Below, in pieces: positions 53,514-62,776 of a stretch of DNA of 64,000 nt; the stretch's first letter is position 1, and each line of letters opens with the position of its first letter. The notes beneath the pieces are model-generated. The model was not told the origin of the DNA, did no database searches, and saw only the letters and a program-made list of their open reading frames with translations. Location: NCBI RefSeq assembly GCF_027531815.1, contig NZ_JAPZSK010000005.1, positions 243,985 to 307,984 on the forward strand, given 5' to 3'. Made by a program: the position numbers and the translations under genes. The stretch comes from Gemmatimonas sp. Lineage in GTDB: Bacteria; Gemmatimonadota; Gemmatimonadetes; Gemmatimonadales; Gemmatimonadaceae.

Positions 53514-55811
53514 TCACCAGCTCCAGCGATACAGCAACCGGAGATTGCGTCCCGGCTGCGGGGCCACCTGCTTGGCGCGCCAGAGATGGTCGCGCCAGTC
53601 GGTATTGAAGAGATTGTCCACCGCGGTGGTGATCTCGTGCAGTTGCCGTCCCATCAGCCAGCGGCGCGACACACTGGCCTGCCCCTGCACCCACCCATCG
53701 GTGGGACAGAACTCGGCTGGCAGCAGCGAGGGCGCGCCAGCACCACGCACCGCCTCCGAGGCAGAGAGCAGGCAGGTCACGGCTCCAATCGTGGCCGGGG
53801 CCAGGGGCACCCGGCGCTGGCGCAGCGCCGCATCGAGCCCCGCCGACACACTCCACGCGCGTCCGTCGCGGCGCAGCTGCACCCGCGAACGCAACGGCGG
53901 CATGGCCGGCAAGGGGGCCCACGACATTCCGGCGCGTTGATCGCCCTGCACCCATGACACCGTCGCATCGAGCACCGTGCCCGTCACGCGGGGCATCGTG
54001 ACCACCACGCGCCCTTCGGCCCCATATAGCCGCGCATCGCTCTGGTCGGCCTGGTACACGTTGTAGCGGCGCAGCCGGCGATCGCGCACGGGAGCGCCGG
54101 TGATGCTGTCCACCAGCGGCCGCTGGTAGATGTAGTCGGCCAGTCGGGTGCTGAAGACCGCGACTTCACCGTTCACGTGCCGCTGCTGGAAACGGGCAAA
54201 GAGATCCAGTCCGTATCCCCGTTCGGCGCGCAACTGCGGATTGCCCACTTCGTAGGCGTAGGTCGCGAGGTGCGGCCCCGCCGAGAAGAGCTCTTCGATG
54301 GCGGGCGGGCGAAAGGCTCGCGTTGCGCTCATGCCCAGCACAAAGCCCGGGCGCAGCGCCACGGTGGCCCCGAGGCTTCCGGTGGGTGCAGAGAAGCGAC
54401 GGGTGCGCACGTCGCGCACGAGCGCGGTTTCCGTGCTGTCGAGCGGCACGATGCTGGTGGCATCCCAGCGTCCCCCCCACTGCACACGCACGGCCCGCCC
54501 GCCAAAGAGCGCATCGAGCTCCCATTCTTCCATGGCGAAGAGCGCGGCACCGCGCAGCACGCCGGGGCGCGTGCCGGTGAAGCTGCCCGTGGCCCGGAAG
54601 TCGCGCCATTGCGCCCAGCCGCCCGCGCTGCCCCGCACCGGTACGCCGACGCGTCGCGTGTACTGCACCAGCAAGTCCCCGTTGGCCATCAGCTGCCCGA
54701 AGCGGGTACCCACGAAGCCGCCGCGCTCGAGCTCGGACTGCTCGAAACGCACGAACTGCGACGACAGGTTGGCCTGCGTGAAGCGCGGCCACCAGCGCGC
54801 CGGTGCTGGCGACCCGGCGTCGTTGGCCCGCCACGAGGCGTCGCCACGCACGCTGCGCCGGCTCAGGTCCACGTACACGCCACCATCGTGCGCCCCCGGC
54901 AGCACTACACCGGCGAAGCTGCCCGGCACGCCGTAGCTGCTGGCCACATCGCGCACGGCCGCGCCCACGCGCCAGGTGCCGGATCCGGTGACCATATCGA
55001 CCAGACCGACGCCGGCACCAGCGTCGTGGCCGCGCACATCGGAAAAGGGAAGCACGCCACGCGGCGCGCGCGTATCGCCGGCGGTGCGCCACGAGCCACC
55101 GGCGCGCCAGGCGAGGGCGCCGGTGCCCCCGTGCAACTGCCCGTGCAGGACGCCACCATCATTCACCGACTCGCCCTGGCCACTGAACGTCCCGCCCAAC
55201 GCGCGGGCGGCGCGCGCCGTGGGGACATCGTCGCGCACGACGTTCACGACGCCGCCAAGGCTGTTGCTGCCGAAGAGCAGCCCTGCGGGTCCGCGTACCA
55301 CCTCCACGCGACGGGCCGTCATGGGATCAATGGTGACGGCGTGATCGGGGGCCGTGGTCGCAATGTCCCCCGTGCGCTGCCCGTCTTCGAGCACCAGCAC
55401 GCGGTCGCCCGTGAGCCCGCGAATGACCGGTTGGGTGGCCATGGGGCCGTTGCTGCGCGAGGTGACCCCCGGCTCACCGGCAATCGTGGCGGCAATGGAA
55501 GGCGCCCGCCGCCGGTCCAGTTCGCGCCCCTCGAGGGCGGTGGTGGGCCGCACCAGACCAATACCGCTGCCCTGGGTGGCCGTGACGCGTACGGTCCCCA
55601 GCTGCTGCGCCGCACCCGCCCCGCGCACGCGCGCTGCCGTGCGCAGCGAGTCGGCGCGCAGTGAATCGGCCCGCAGTGAATCGACCCGCAGTGAATCGAC
55701 CCGCGACGCGGGTGGCTGTGACTGCGCCGTGGCGGCCGCCGGGCAGAATGCCACGACGGCCGCCACGGTGCACTGCTGCCACGGCGCGAGCCGTGACCGG
55801 AACGCCACCAT
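53514..55811 (-). CDS. ZnuD-like TonB-dependent metal receptor
   Basis: A 765-residue TonB receptor. After the signal peptide, about residues 38-58 are four near-identical five-residue repeats (DSLRx) encoded by a 15-bp tandem repeat. The plug (about 85-200) carries IAATIAGEPGVTSRSNGPM, QPVIRGLTGDRVLVLEDGQ, PDHAVTIDP and RRVEVVRGPAGLLFGSNSLGG, matching the ZnuD zinc-receptor group (VIRGLSG..VRVLEGG, SPDHAVAVDP in ZnuD). The barrel fills the rest and ends LLYRWSW. Its ATG overlaps the upstream AztD-like stop (TGATG). It probably imports zinc or another metal complex across the outer membrane. Confidence 0.85.
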   Translation of the reverse strand: MVAFRSRLAPWQQCTVAAVVAFCPAAATAQSQPPASRVDSLRVDSLRADSLRADSLRTAARVRGAGAAQQLGTVRVTATQGSGIGLVRPTTALEGRELDRRRAPSIAATIAGEPGVTSRSNGPMATQPVIRGLTGDRVLVLEDGQRTGDIATTAPDHAVTIDPMTARRVEVVRGPAGLLFGSNSLGGVVNVVRDDVPTARAARALGGTFSGQGESVNDGGVLHGQLHGGTGALAWRAGGSWRTAGDTRAPRGVLPFSDVRGHDAGAGVGLVDMVTGSGTWRVGAAVRDVASSYGVPGSFAGVVLPGAHDGGVYVDLSRRSVRGDASWRANDAGSPAPARWWPRFTQANLSSQFVRFEQSELERGGFVGTRFGQLMANGDLLVQYTRRVGVPVRGSAGGWAQWRDFRATGSFTGTRPGVLRGAALFAMEEWELDALFGGRAVRVQWGGRWDATSIVPLDSTETALVRDVRTRRFSAPTGSLGATVALRPGFVLGMSATRAFRPPAIEELFSAGPHLATYAYEVGNPQLRAERGYGLDLFARFQQRHVNGEVAVFSTRLADYIYQRPLVDSITGAPVRDRRLRRYNVYQADQSDARLYGAEGRVVVTMPRVTGTVLDATVSWVQGDQRAGMSWAPLPAMPPLRSRVQLRRDGRAWSVSAGLDAALRQRRVPLAPATIGAVTCLLSASEAVRGAGAPSLLPAEFCPTDGWVQGQASVSRRWLMGRQLHEITTAVDNLFNTDWRDHLWRAKQVAPQPGRNLRLLYRWSW
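55650..55700 (-). repeat. 15-bp tandem repeat inside the TonB receptor gene
   Basis: Three to four copies of a 15-base unit like AGTGAATCGGCCCGC, with one or two base differences, encode the repeated SLRxD/DSLRx motif between the signal peptide and the plug. The repeat number could vary by slippage without breaking the frame, because the unit is five codons. Confidence 0.7.
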
Positions 55812-57100
55812 CAGCGCTGCAGCGTACGGTTCTCACGCACGCCCAGCACCGCGATGCGCTCGGGGGTCCCCCCCACGTTCATGGTGCGGCTGAGCGACGG
55901 GGTACCGGTGGAGGAGATGGCGATTTCGTAGATGCGCCCCTGGGTGGGGCTCGTCATGTACGCCACACCCTGCGCAAAGGCGAAGAACGGCGTGAGCACG
56001 GCACCCGCCGTGGGCATGGGCGGCACGACGCCGGCCAGCGTCCCGGTGACCTGACGCGTCGTCATGTCCAGCACGTGCAGGTTACCGAGGCGCCCGAGCA
56101 CGAGCGCAAAGCGCCCAGTGTAATCGACCTCGGCGGTCCAGTCGATTTCGTTGGCGGGCATCGCCACGGGCTGCATGGTGCGGGTGGCCACGTTGGTCAC
56201 GCCGAGCGTGCGCGTGGCGGGGCTCACCGGCTGCCCGCGAATGGCCATGCGCACGAGGAAGTTGGGCTGCCCTTCGCGCGCCCACACGGTGCCCACACCG
56301 AAGCGCGGGTCTGTGGCATGCGCCAGCTTCTGGAAGTTGACCGTTGTGCCCGTGGTGGTGACCAGCAGGGCGCCGTCGGCGCAGCCGTACAGCTTGCCCA
56401 CCGCGTTCCCGGCCAGGCCATGCAGCCCCGGGCAGCTCGTATTGCGCGCCACCTCCTGCCCCTGCCGGTTGTACACCACCACGCCGTTGGGGAGCACCGG
56501 GTTGGCCGGGTCCTGAATGGAGGCCGACACGAAGCCGCCGTCGACGGTGGACATGCCGGCCCCATGATGCGCGTTGCCCGTGCGCACGGTGAGTACCGGC
56601 TGCGTGTTCCCCGCCGCTACCCCCTGTTCACTCCAGAAGCGCACGTTGCCGGAGCCGTCGAAGTGCACCGACACCATGTCGCCGTTGAAGTTGCCATGAA
56701 TGGGCGTCTGGTCGCTGAAGCTGCCCACGATGCGGGGCGCCTGCTTCACGCCGCGGCCTGCCTGTTCGAAGACGCCGCCGTCGATGAACGAGATCTGGTT
56801 GCGCGTCTGGAAGTGGGCGAAGGCAATGCGCCCGCGGGCCGTGTACAGGTACGTCACGCGCGAGGGGAGGCCGCCCATGCTGTCCACCCGCTGCGCCGTG
56901 GCCACGTCGAACACCCGGGCAAAGGGGGCCGTGTCGGTCACCACCAGACGACGGAATTCCGCGGCGTCTGCCGTCGCGTTGCCGGCCGTGGGCGAGTCTT
57001 CGCCGCAGGCGGCGAGCAGGGCGACCCCGGCGGTCAGCAATCCGCGCGACGCGCGTGCAATGGGGCCGGCATTCGTTGGGCGAACGGGCAGAACGTACAT
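55811..57100 (-). CDS. AztD-like zinc-chaperone propeller lipoprotein
   Basis: A 429-residue lipoprotein (signal LLTAGVALLAAC, Cys32). The mature part is a beta-propeller with the pattern of the AztD periplasmic zinc metallochaperone family: repeated VFDVATAQRVDS-like blades, HGNFNGDMVSVHFDGSGNV, GNAHHGAGMSTVDGG, and CPGLHGLAGNAVGKLYGCADGALLV. These His and Cys sites match those known to bind Zn in AztD. ATG 57100 has a GAGGTC ribosome site and starts the signal peptide. It is the first gene of an operon with a ZnuD-like receptor, so it probably receives or stores zinc in the envelope. The assignment rests on motif similarity, not an alignment. Confidence 0.75.
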   Translation of the reverse strand: MYVLPVRPTNAGPIARASRGLLTAGVALLAACGEDSPTAGNATADAAEFRRLVVTDTAPFARVFDVATAQRVDSMGGLPSRVTYLYTARGRIAFAHFQTRNQISFIDGGVFEQAGRGVKQAPRIVGSFSDQTPIHGNFNGDMVSVHFDGSGNVRFWSEQGVAAGNTQPVLTVRTGNAHHGAGMSTVDGGFVSASIQDPANPVLPNGVVVYNRQGQEVARNTSCPGLHGLAGNAVGKLYGCADGALLVTTTGTTVNFQKLAHATDPRFGVGTVWAREGQPNFLVRMAIRGQPVSPATRTLGVTNVATRTMQPVAMPANEIDWTAEVDYTGRFALVLGRLGNLHVLDMTTRQVTGTLAGVVPPMPTAGAVLTPFFAFAQGVAYMTSPTQGRIYEIAISSTGTPSLSRTMNVGGTPERIAVLGVRENRTLQR

Positions 57101-57130
57101 GAAGACCTCGAAATGGCTGGTTGCTATTGA

Positions 57131-57186
57131 GTTGACCTTCTCAACAGAGGCAAGCCTAGCCTGTCCGTACTGATACGTCAATATCA
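57131..57186 (-). promoter_or_regulatory. candidate operator region of the metal-capture operon
   Basis: Upstream of the AztD-like gene are two inverted repeats: GTTGA-CCTTC-TCAAC (57131-57145) and TGATA-CGTCAA-TATCA (57171-57186). The second has GATA and TATC outer arms like the ends of the E. coli Zur box but a shorter centre. A metal-responsive (Zur/Fur-type) repressor site is a reasonable guess. The divergent GNAT-fusion gene starts at 57228, so the region may control both directions. Confidence 0.45.
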
Positions 57187-57227
57187 CCCATCACACTAAT
57201 CGGCCGCCCGGCACGCCATGGTTCGGT

Positions 57228-58694
57228 ATGGGTTCCCCTGCGCCCGCCGCTGCCGGCGTTGGCCGGGTTCGGCTGGCCACGCCGGCCGACGACGACGCCA
57301 TCCACCGGCTCAACTACCGCACGTTCGTCGAGGAAATCCCGCAGCATCCGCCCAACACCGAGCGACGGCTGGTGGACCGGTTCCACGACCAGAACGTGTA
57401 TGCTGTGTATGAGGTGGACGGCACGGTGGTGGGCATGGTGAGCGCGCGCATGCATCGCCCGTTCTCGCTCGACCAGCAGCTCGGGCCAGTCGAGGAGTGG
57501 CTGGCGCCGAATGCGCGTCCGCTGGAGATCCGGCTGCTGGCCATCGAGCCCGCCTTTCGCGCCACGCGCGTTTTCGTGCGTCTGGTGCTATTCCTCACCG
57601 CGTACTGCATGGCCGCCGGCTACGACGTGGCCGTCATCTCCGGTACCACGCGTCAGCTGCAGCTATATCGCCACCTGGGCTTCATCCCCTTCGGCCGGCA
57701 GGTGGGGCACGACGGAGCGTGGTACCAGCCCATGTACATCACACGCGAACGGGTCGCGCAGTGGAGCGCCGCCATGACCGTGGGCGGGGGTTTCCTCACC
57801 GGCCCCGTGGAACCGCTCCCCACCGTGCAGGCCGCGTTGGCCCGTCTGCCGATACCGCATCGGTCGGCGGCGTTCCGGCGGTGCTATGAGGAAGTGCAGG
57901 CGCGCCTCGGGGCACTCACGGGCGCACGGCACGTCACCCTGCTGCAGGGGTCGGGGACGCTCGCGAACGACGTGGTGGGAGTCCAGCTCGCGCAGCTCGA
58001 CCCCCCCGGCGTGGTGGTGAGCAACGGCGAATTCGGCGAGCGGCTCATCGATCATGCCGAGCGACTGGGGCTGACGTATCGCGCCGTGCGCGTGGCGTGG
58101 GGCGAGGAGCTCGATGTCCATGCGATCGACGCGGCCATGACGTCCACGCACGCGCAATGGCTGTGGGCCGTGCACACCGAAACGAGCACAGGGGTGATGA
58201 ACGACCTCTCCGTGCTGCGCACCCTCGCCGACCGTCATGGTGTGCGTCTCGCGCTGGACACGGTCAGCAGCGTTGGCGTGGTGCCCGTGTCGCTCGACGG
58301 CGTCTGGATGGCGACCGCCGTGAGTGGCAAGGGGTTGGCGGCCTTCCCCGGCGTCGCGATCGTACTGCACAACGACCCGCCTCTCGCCGCGTCGCGTGCG
58401 GCGCTTACGCGGGGGGAGCTGTCGCCGCTGGCCCCGCCGCCGTTTGCCTCACCGGCCGTGCACACCATTCCGCTTCCGGCAACGCGCTGCTCCCGCACGG
58501 CTGGCGAACAGCTGCGCGCACACGGTTGGCATGTGGGTTTCGAGAGCGCCTACCTGCTGCAACGCAACAGGCTGCAGCTGTGCCTGTTTGGTGAGTATTC
58601 ACCGGCGGCGCTGGAGGCGCTGCCGCGAGCGCTGGCTACCGCCGCGCGTGGCGCGACCGCCGAGAGTTCGTCCGCCGATTCTCCCTTTGGCTGA
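57228..58694 (+). CDS. fusion of GNAT N-acyltransferase and class V aminotransferase
   Basis: A 488-residue two-domain protein. Residues about 12-178 are a GNAT/FeeM-like acyltransferase (RLNYRTFVEEIPQH, EIRLLAIEPAFRATRVF, and the LYRHLGFIPFGRQ acetyl-CoA-binding end). About 185-480 form a class V (AGAT-type) PLP aminotransferase: QGSGTLANDVVGVQL, VVSNGEFGERLIDHA, AVHTETSTGVMNDL, LALDTVSSVG and the PLP-lysine motif ATAVSGKGLAAFPG (Lys368). Only about 120 residues follow the Lys, fewer than in most family members, so the C-terminal domain is compact or trimmed. An acylated amino compound as product is a plausible inference. It is divergent from the metal operon. Confidence 0.85.
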   Translation: MGSPAPAAAGVGRVRLATPADDDAIHRLNYRTFVEEIPQHPPNTERRLVDRFHDQNVYAVYEVDGTVVGMVSARMHRPFSLDQQLGPVEEWLAPNARPLEIRLLAIEPAFRATRVFVRLVLFLTAYCMAAGYDVAVISGTTRQLQLYRHLGFIPFGRQVGHDGAWYQPMYITRERVAQWSAAMTVGGGFLTGPVEPLPTVQAALARLPIPHRSAAFRRCYEEVQARLGALTGARHVTLLQGSGTLANDVVGVQLAQLDPPGVVVSNGEFGERLIDHAERLGLTYRAVRVAWGEELDVHAIDAAMTSTHAQWLWAVHTETSTGVMNDLSVLRTLADRHGVRLALDTVSSVGVVPVSLDGVWMATAVSGKGLAAFPGVAIVLHNDPPLAASRAALTRGELSPLAPPPFASPAVHTIPLPATRCSRTAGEQLRAHGWHVGFESAYLLQRNRLQLCLFGEYSPAALEALPRALATAARGATAESSSADSPFG

Positions 58695-58720
58695 CTCTCC
58701 CCGCGCACGCCCTGCCCGGC

Positions 58721-60787
58721 TCAGAAGCCGATCGGCCCCAACCGGAAGAGACTCAACGGCCACGCCAGCGCGCCCGGTTCGGTGCCCTCAATGAACCATT
58801 CCCGATAGCGCCGGTCGGCCGGCGTGGTGCCGTCGGCCGGTTGCCCCGTGAGGCGGTCGATCTCGGCCGCCACCACACCGGGTGGCGGCGTCCAGCTGCC
58901 GGCGGTGCGCGTGTCGTACGCGGCCGCAATCACGCGGCCGGCAATGGGGGCCGCCAACGTACCGCCGGCCGCCCCCGGCGCAATCATCGCCGGCTTGTCG
59001 AAGCCCAACCACACGCCGGTCACCAACTCGGGCGTCATCCCCACGAACCACACATCGGTGTTGTCGTTGGTCGTGCCCGTCTTGCCGGCTACGGGGATGC
59101 GCGCCGGCACGATGCGCCGCAGCGCGGTGGCCGTGCCCCGCTCCACCACATCCTGCAGCATGTCGCGCACAATGAACGCCACGCGCGGATCCATGGCGGG
59201 GCGCATGGGCGCGCCCTGTGGTGTGAACACCGGGCGCCCCGCGCGATCGTCGATGCGCGCAATGAACCGGGGCTCGACCGACACGCCGCCGTTGTCGAAT
59301 GCGGCGTACGCCGCCACGAAGTCGAGTGGCTGCACGACGCTGGCGCCGAGGGCGCTCGACGGATAGGGGGCAATGGACGAGCGCAGGCCGGTGCGTCGAG
59401 CGAGTGCGATGACGCTGTCCATGCCCACCGACATGGCGAGCTGCACCGCCACCGGATTGCGGGACTTGGTGAGCGCATCACGCAACGTGAGGGCACCGAG
59501 AAATGCGTGATCGGCATTGTCGGGCGAATACACCTGCCCGTTCTCGAGGCGCATGCGCAGCGCGGTGTCGGCCACCATGGCGTTGGCCGTGAGCCCCTGG
59601 CTCATGGCTTGCGCATACACGAAGGCCTTGAAGCTCGAGCCGGGCTGCCGGTTGCCATCGATGGCCCGGTTGAAGCTCGACCGCGCGTAATCCCGCCCGC
59701 CCACGAGTGCACGCACGTCACCGGTGGTCGGGTCGATCACCACCACCGCACCTTCGAGACAGGCATCCACGCGCGGCGCGCGCGCGGCAGTCGGCGAGGG
59801 TACCGGCGTGCCCGCCTCCCCGGCGCACCGCTTGCCGCGAAAGCCTGGGCGCGCTTCGATCTCGTTGATCCCTTCGGCAAGCGCGCGCTGGGCCTGCCGC
59901 TGCAGGACCGGGTCGATGGTGGTCTGAATGCGAAAGCCGCCGGACATGACCGGCACGCCGGCGCGTTCGGCCTGCACGCGCACCACATCGGTGACCCACG
60001 GCGCCAGCTTCTCCTGACGGTTCACCGTGACCACCGGCTCGCGCTGCGCCGCGGCGGCCTGCGCCGGGGTGATGTACCCCTGCTGCGCCATGAGCGCGAG
60101 CACGGTGTTGCGCCGTTCGCGATTGCGCGCGGCATAGCGCGACGGATCGTAGAGCGTGGGGCTCTTGGGCATACTGGCGAGGCTCGCCGCCTCCGCCAGC
60201 GTGAGCTCGGCGGCCCCCTTGCCGAAATACTGCCGCGCTGCCATCTCGATGCCGAAGGCGCCGCGCCCGAAGTCGAGCTGATTGAGGAACGCCTCGAGAA
60301 TCTGCTCCTTGCTGTACCGCTTCTCCATCTCCCGGGCCGCCTGCTGTTCGCGCAGCTTGCGCGCCGGCGACCGATCGCGGCGGTCGATCACGTCGGGGTG
60401 CATGTTCCCCACGAGAAGCTGCGTGATGGTGCTGGCGCCGCGAATACTGCCCTTCGTCACGGCATCCTTGAGCGCGCCCGCCACGCCAACCAGGTCCACG
60501 CCGTCGTGCTGATAGAAGCGCTTGTCTTCCACCGCGATGAACGCCTGCCCCACAAACCGGGGGAGCGTGCGCAGCGGCACGTTGAGCCGACGCTCGCGCC
60601 CGATCTCACCAATGAGCGAGCCGTCGCGCCCCAGCACGACGGTCACCTGCGCCGGCGCGATGATGCGCCACGGTTCGCCGGAACCGGCCGCGGTTTGCGC
60701 CTGCAGTGGGGTGAACAGCCCACCAACGCCGACGGCAGACGGCAGGAACCACAGGGGGGCAGTCAGGAGGAACCGCGGGGTTGGCAT
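58721..60787 (-). CDS. class A penicillin-binding protein (PBP1A-type transglycosylase/transpeptidase)
   Basis: A 688-residue bifunctional peptidoglycan synthase. The N-terminus has a signal-anchor-like hydrophobic stretch (about 7-30). The glycosyltransferase 51 domain (about 60-240) has catalytic Glu87 in EDKRFYQHDGVD and RGASTITQLLVGNM. The transpeptidase domain has SxxK at Ser384-Lys387 (GSSFKAF), SRN in TKSRNPVAV, and KTGT in VAGKTGTTND. It polymerises and cross-links glycan strands at the inner membrane. ATG 60787 was chosen as the start of the anchor. It is divergent from nadE (63-base gap). Confidence 0.93.
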   Translation of the reverse strand: MPTPRFLLTAPLWFLPSAVGVGGLFTPLQAQTAAGSGEPWRIIAPAQVTVVLGRDGSLIGEIGRERRLNVPLRTLPRFVGQAFIAVEDKRFYQHDGVDLVGVAGALKDAVTKGSIRGASTITQLLVGNMHPDVIDRRDRSPARKLREQQAAREMEKRYSKEQILEAFLNQLDFGRGAFGIEMAARQYFGKGAAELTLAEAASLASMPKSPTLYDPSRYAARNRERRNTVLALMAQQGYITPAQAAAAQREPVVTVNRQEKLAPWVTDVVRVQAERAGVPVMSGGFRIQTTIDPVLQRQAQRALAEGINEIEARPGFRGKRCAGEAGTPVPSPTAARAPRVDACLEGAVVVIDPTTGDVRALVGGRDYARSSFNRAIDGNRQPGSSFKAFVYAQAMSQGLTANAMVADTALRMRLENGQVYSPDNADHAFLGALTLRDALTKSRNPVAVQLAMSVGMDSVIALARRTGLRSSIAPYPSSALGASVVQPLDFVAAYAAFDNGGVSVEPRFIARIDDRAGRPVFTPQGAPMRPAMDPRVAFIVRDMLQDVVERGTATALRRIVPARIPVAGKTGTTNDNTDVWFVGMTPELVTGVWLGFDKPAMIAPGAAGGTLAAPIAGRVIAAAYDTRTAGSWTPPPGVVAAEIDRLTGQPADGTTPADRRYREWFIEGTEPGALAWPLSLFRLGPIGF

Positions 60788-60850
60788 GGGGGAATTCTAC
60801 ACGGACGGCGCAGGACCGATCCGGGGGTCGGATGCGGTTATCTTTCGTAA

Positions 60851-62776
60851 ATGCCAGGTGATCCGATTCGTCCGCTGACTCTCGCGCTCTGCCAGTTCGC
60901 CCCCCGCAAGGGCGATACGGCGGGCAACCTCGCCCGCATTGGGCGTCTCTGCGCCCAGGCCGCGGCGCTCGAACCGCGCCCGCAGGTGGTGCACTTCCCG
61001 GAGACCGCGCTCAGCGGCTACTTCGTTGAGGGGGGGGTGCGCGAAGTGGCGTGCACGGCGGGATCGCTCTCCTACGATCTCGACGACGCCTACCGCACGG
61101 CCTGCGCGTCGGCGGGGCTCGATGTGCTGCCGCTCGATGTGGTCATCGGCTTCTACGAGCGGTGGCGTGACACGCTGCACAACAGTGCGGCGTATCTCAG
61201 CATCGGCCTCGATGACGGCCCGCCCAAGGTGCGGCACGTGCACCGCAAGAACTACCTGCCCACGTACGGCCTCTTCGACGAGGAGCGGTTCGTGGAGCGG
61301 GGATCGGACATCCGCGCCTTCGAAACGCCGTGGGGCAAGGCGGCGCTGCTCGTGTGCGAAGATGCGTGGCACTCGCTCAGCGGCACCATCGCGGCGCTCG
61401 ATGGCGCGCAGGTGGTCTTCATTTCGTCGGCCGCGCCGGCGCGTGGTCCGTGGCCCCGTACCGACGGGGTCCCCGGCCCCAACAGCGCGGCGCGCTGGGA
61501 GCGACTCATTCGCGACATCGCCGAAGAGCACGGGGTGTTCGCCAGCTTCGTCAATCTCGTGGGCAGTGAGGGGGGCAAGCGCTTCTTCGGTACGTCTCAC
61601 CTGGTGGGGCCCGGCGGCGACATCCGCGGGCGCGCGCCGGTGTGGGACGAAAGCTTCGTCTCCATCTCGGTCGACCTCGATGACCTGGTGCGCGCGCGGG
61701 CCGACAGTCCGTTGCTGAGCGACCTGCGCGTGGCGCTGCCGCATGTGCTCGACAACGTGAAGCGCGTCACCGAAGGGTGGCCGGTGGCGCTGTCGTACGA
61801 CGGCCCGGAGCCCGCGGCGGCCGACCTGCTGCGCGGTGCCCGCGGCTTCAGCACCGGCGAGTTCGCCGTGCCCACCGAACTGCTCGAGCGCGCCAACACC
61901 GTCGTGCGCGCCCTGCCCGAGCAGCTCCCGGTCATCCGTCAGGGACTCAGTGACCAGGGCGGTCCGCCGTCGCTGCTGCTCGACACCGAACTCACGGAGT
62001 CGTGGCTCGTGGGCTTCTTGCGCGAGGAGCTGGCGCGGCGCGGCTTCGGCAAGGCGGTGATCGGCATGTCGGGCGGCGTTGATTCCGCCGTGTCGGCGTT
62101 CCTCGCCGTCGAGGCCCTCGGCCGCGAGAACGTGATCGGCGTGCGGCTCCCGTACCGCACCTCCAGCCGGGAATCGCTCGACCACGCGCAGCTCGTGATC
62201 GACGCGCTGAGCATCGAATCGCGTACGGTGGACATCACCGCGGCGGTAGACGGCTACCTGGCACACGAGCCCGAGGCCGATGCGCAGCGCCGCGGGAACG
62301 TCATGGCCCGGCAGCGCATGATCGCGCTCTTTGACCTGTCGGCGCGCTATCGGGCGCTCCCCATTGGCACCGGCAACAAGACGGAGCGCCTGCTGGGGTA
62401 CTTCACCTGGCACGCCGACGACTCGCCGCCGGTGAACCCCATTGGGGATCTGTACAAAACGCAGGTCTGGCAGCTGGCGCATCACCTGGGCGTGCCCGAT
62501 GTGGTGGTCAACAAGGCGCCCACGGCCGACCTGGTGGTGGGCCAGACCGACGAGGGCGATCTGGGGATCAGCTACGCGCGCGCCGACCAGATCCTCAACG
62601 GCATGCTGCACGGCTTCACGCACGAGGCGTTGCGGGCCCGTGGCTTCAGCAGCGACGAGCTGACCACCGTCTCGCGGCGGCTCAACGGCACGCACTGGAA
62701 GCGCCGTCCGCCGGCGGTGGCGCTGCTCAGCCAGAGCGGCATCGGGGAGTCGTATCTGCGGCCGGTGGATTACTAG
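60851..62776 (+). CDS. nadE: glutamine-dependent NAD+ synthetase
   Basis: A 641-residue enzyme making NAD+ from deamido-NAD, ATP and glutamine. The N-terminal nitrilase-type glutaminase domain (about 8-300) has the triad as Glu (HFPETALSGY), Lys (HRKNYLPTYG) and Cys (LLVCEDAW). The C-terminal synthetase domain has the P-loop GMSGGVDSA (about 408-416), VNPIGDLYKTQVWQLA and the Glu/Asp-rich ADLVVGQTDEGDLG. The two domains are joined as usual for glutamine-dependent NadE. ATG 60851 lies 63 bases from the divergent PBP start. Confidence 0.95.
   Translation: MPGDPIRPLTLALCQFAPRKGDTAGNLARIGRLCAQAAALEPRPQVVHFPETALSGYFVEGGVREVACTAGSLSYDLDDAYRTACASAGLDVLPLDVVIGFYERWRDTLHNSAAYLSIGLDDGPPKVRHVHRKNYLPTYGLFDEERFVERGSDIRAFETPWGKAALLVCEDAWHSLSGTIAALDGAQVVFISSAAPARGPWPRTDGVPGPNSAARWERLIRDIAEEHGVFASFVNLVGSEGGKRFFGTSHLVGPGGDIRGRAPVWDESFVSISVDLDDLVRARADSPLLSDLRVALPHVLDNVKRVTEGWPVALSYDGPEPAAADLLRGARGFSTGEFAVPTELLERANTVVRALPEQLPVIRQGLSDQGGPPSLLLDTELTESWLVGFLREELARRGFGKAVIGMSGGVDSAVSAFLAVEALGRENVIGVRLPYRTSSRESLDHAQLVIDALSIESRTVDITAAVDGYLAHEPEADAQRRGNVMARQRMIALFDLSARYRALPIGTGNKTERLLGYFTWHADDSPPVNPIGDLYKTQVWQLAHHLGVPDVVVNKAPTADLVVGQTDEGDLGISYARADQILNGMLHGFTHEALRARGFSSDELTTVSRRLNGTHWKRRPPAVALLSQSGIGESYLRPVDY

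Noticed and set aside
58841..60850. A long rightward frame opposite the penicillin-binding protein
   Set aside because: Antisense shadow of a gene with complete GT51 and transpeptidase motifs.
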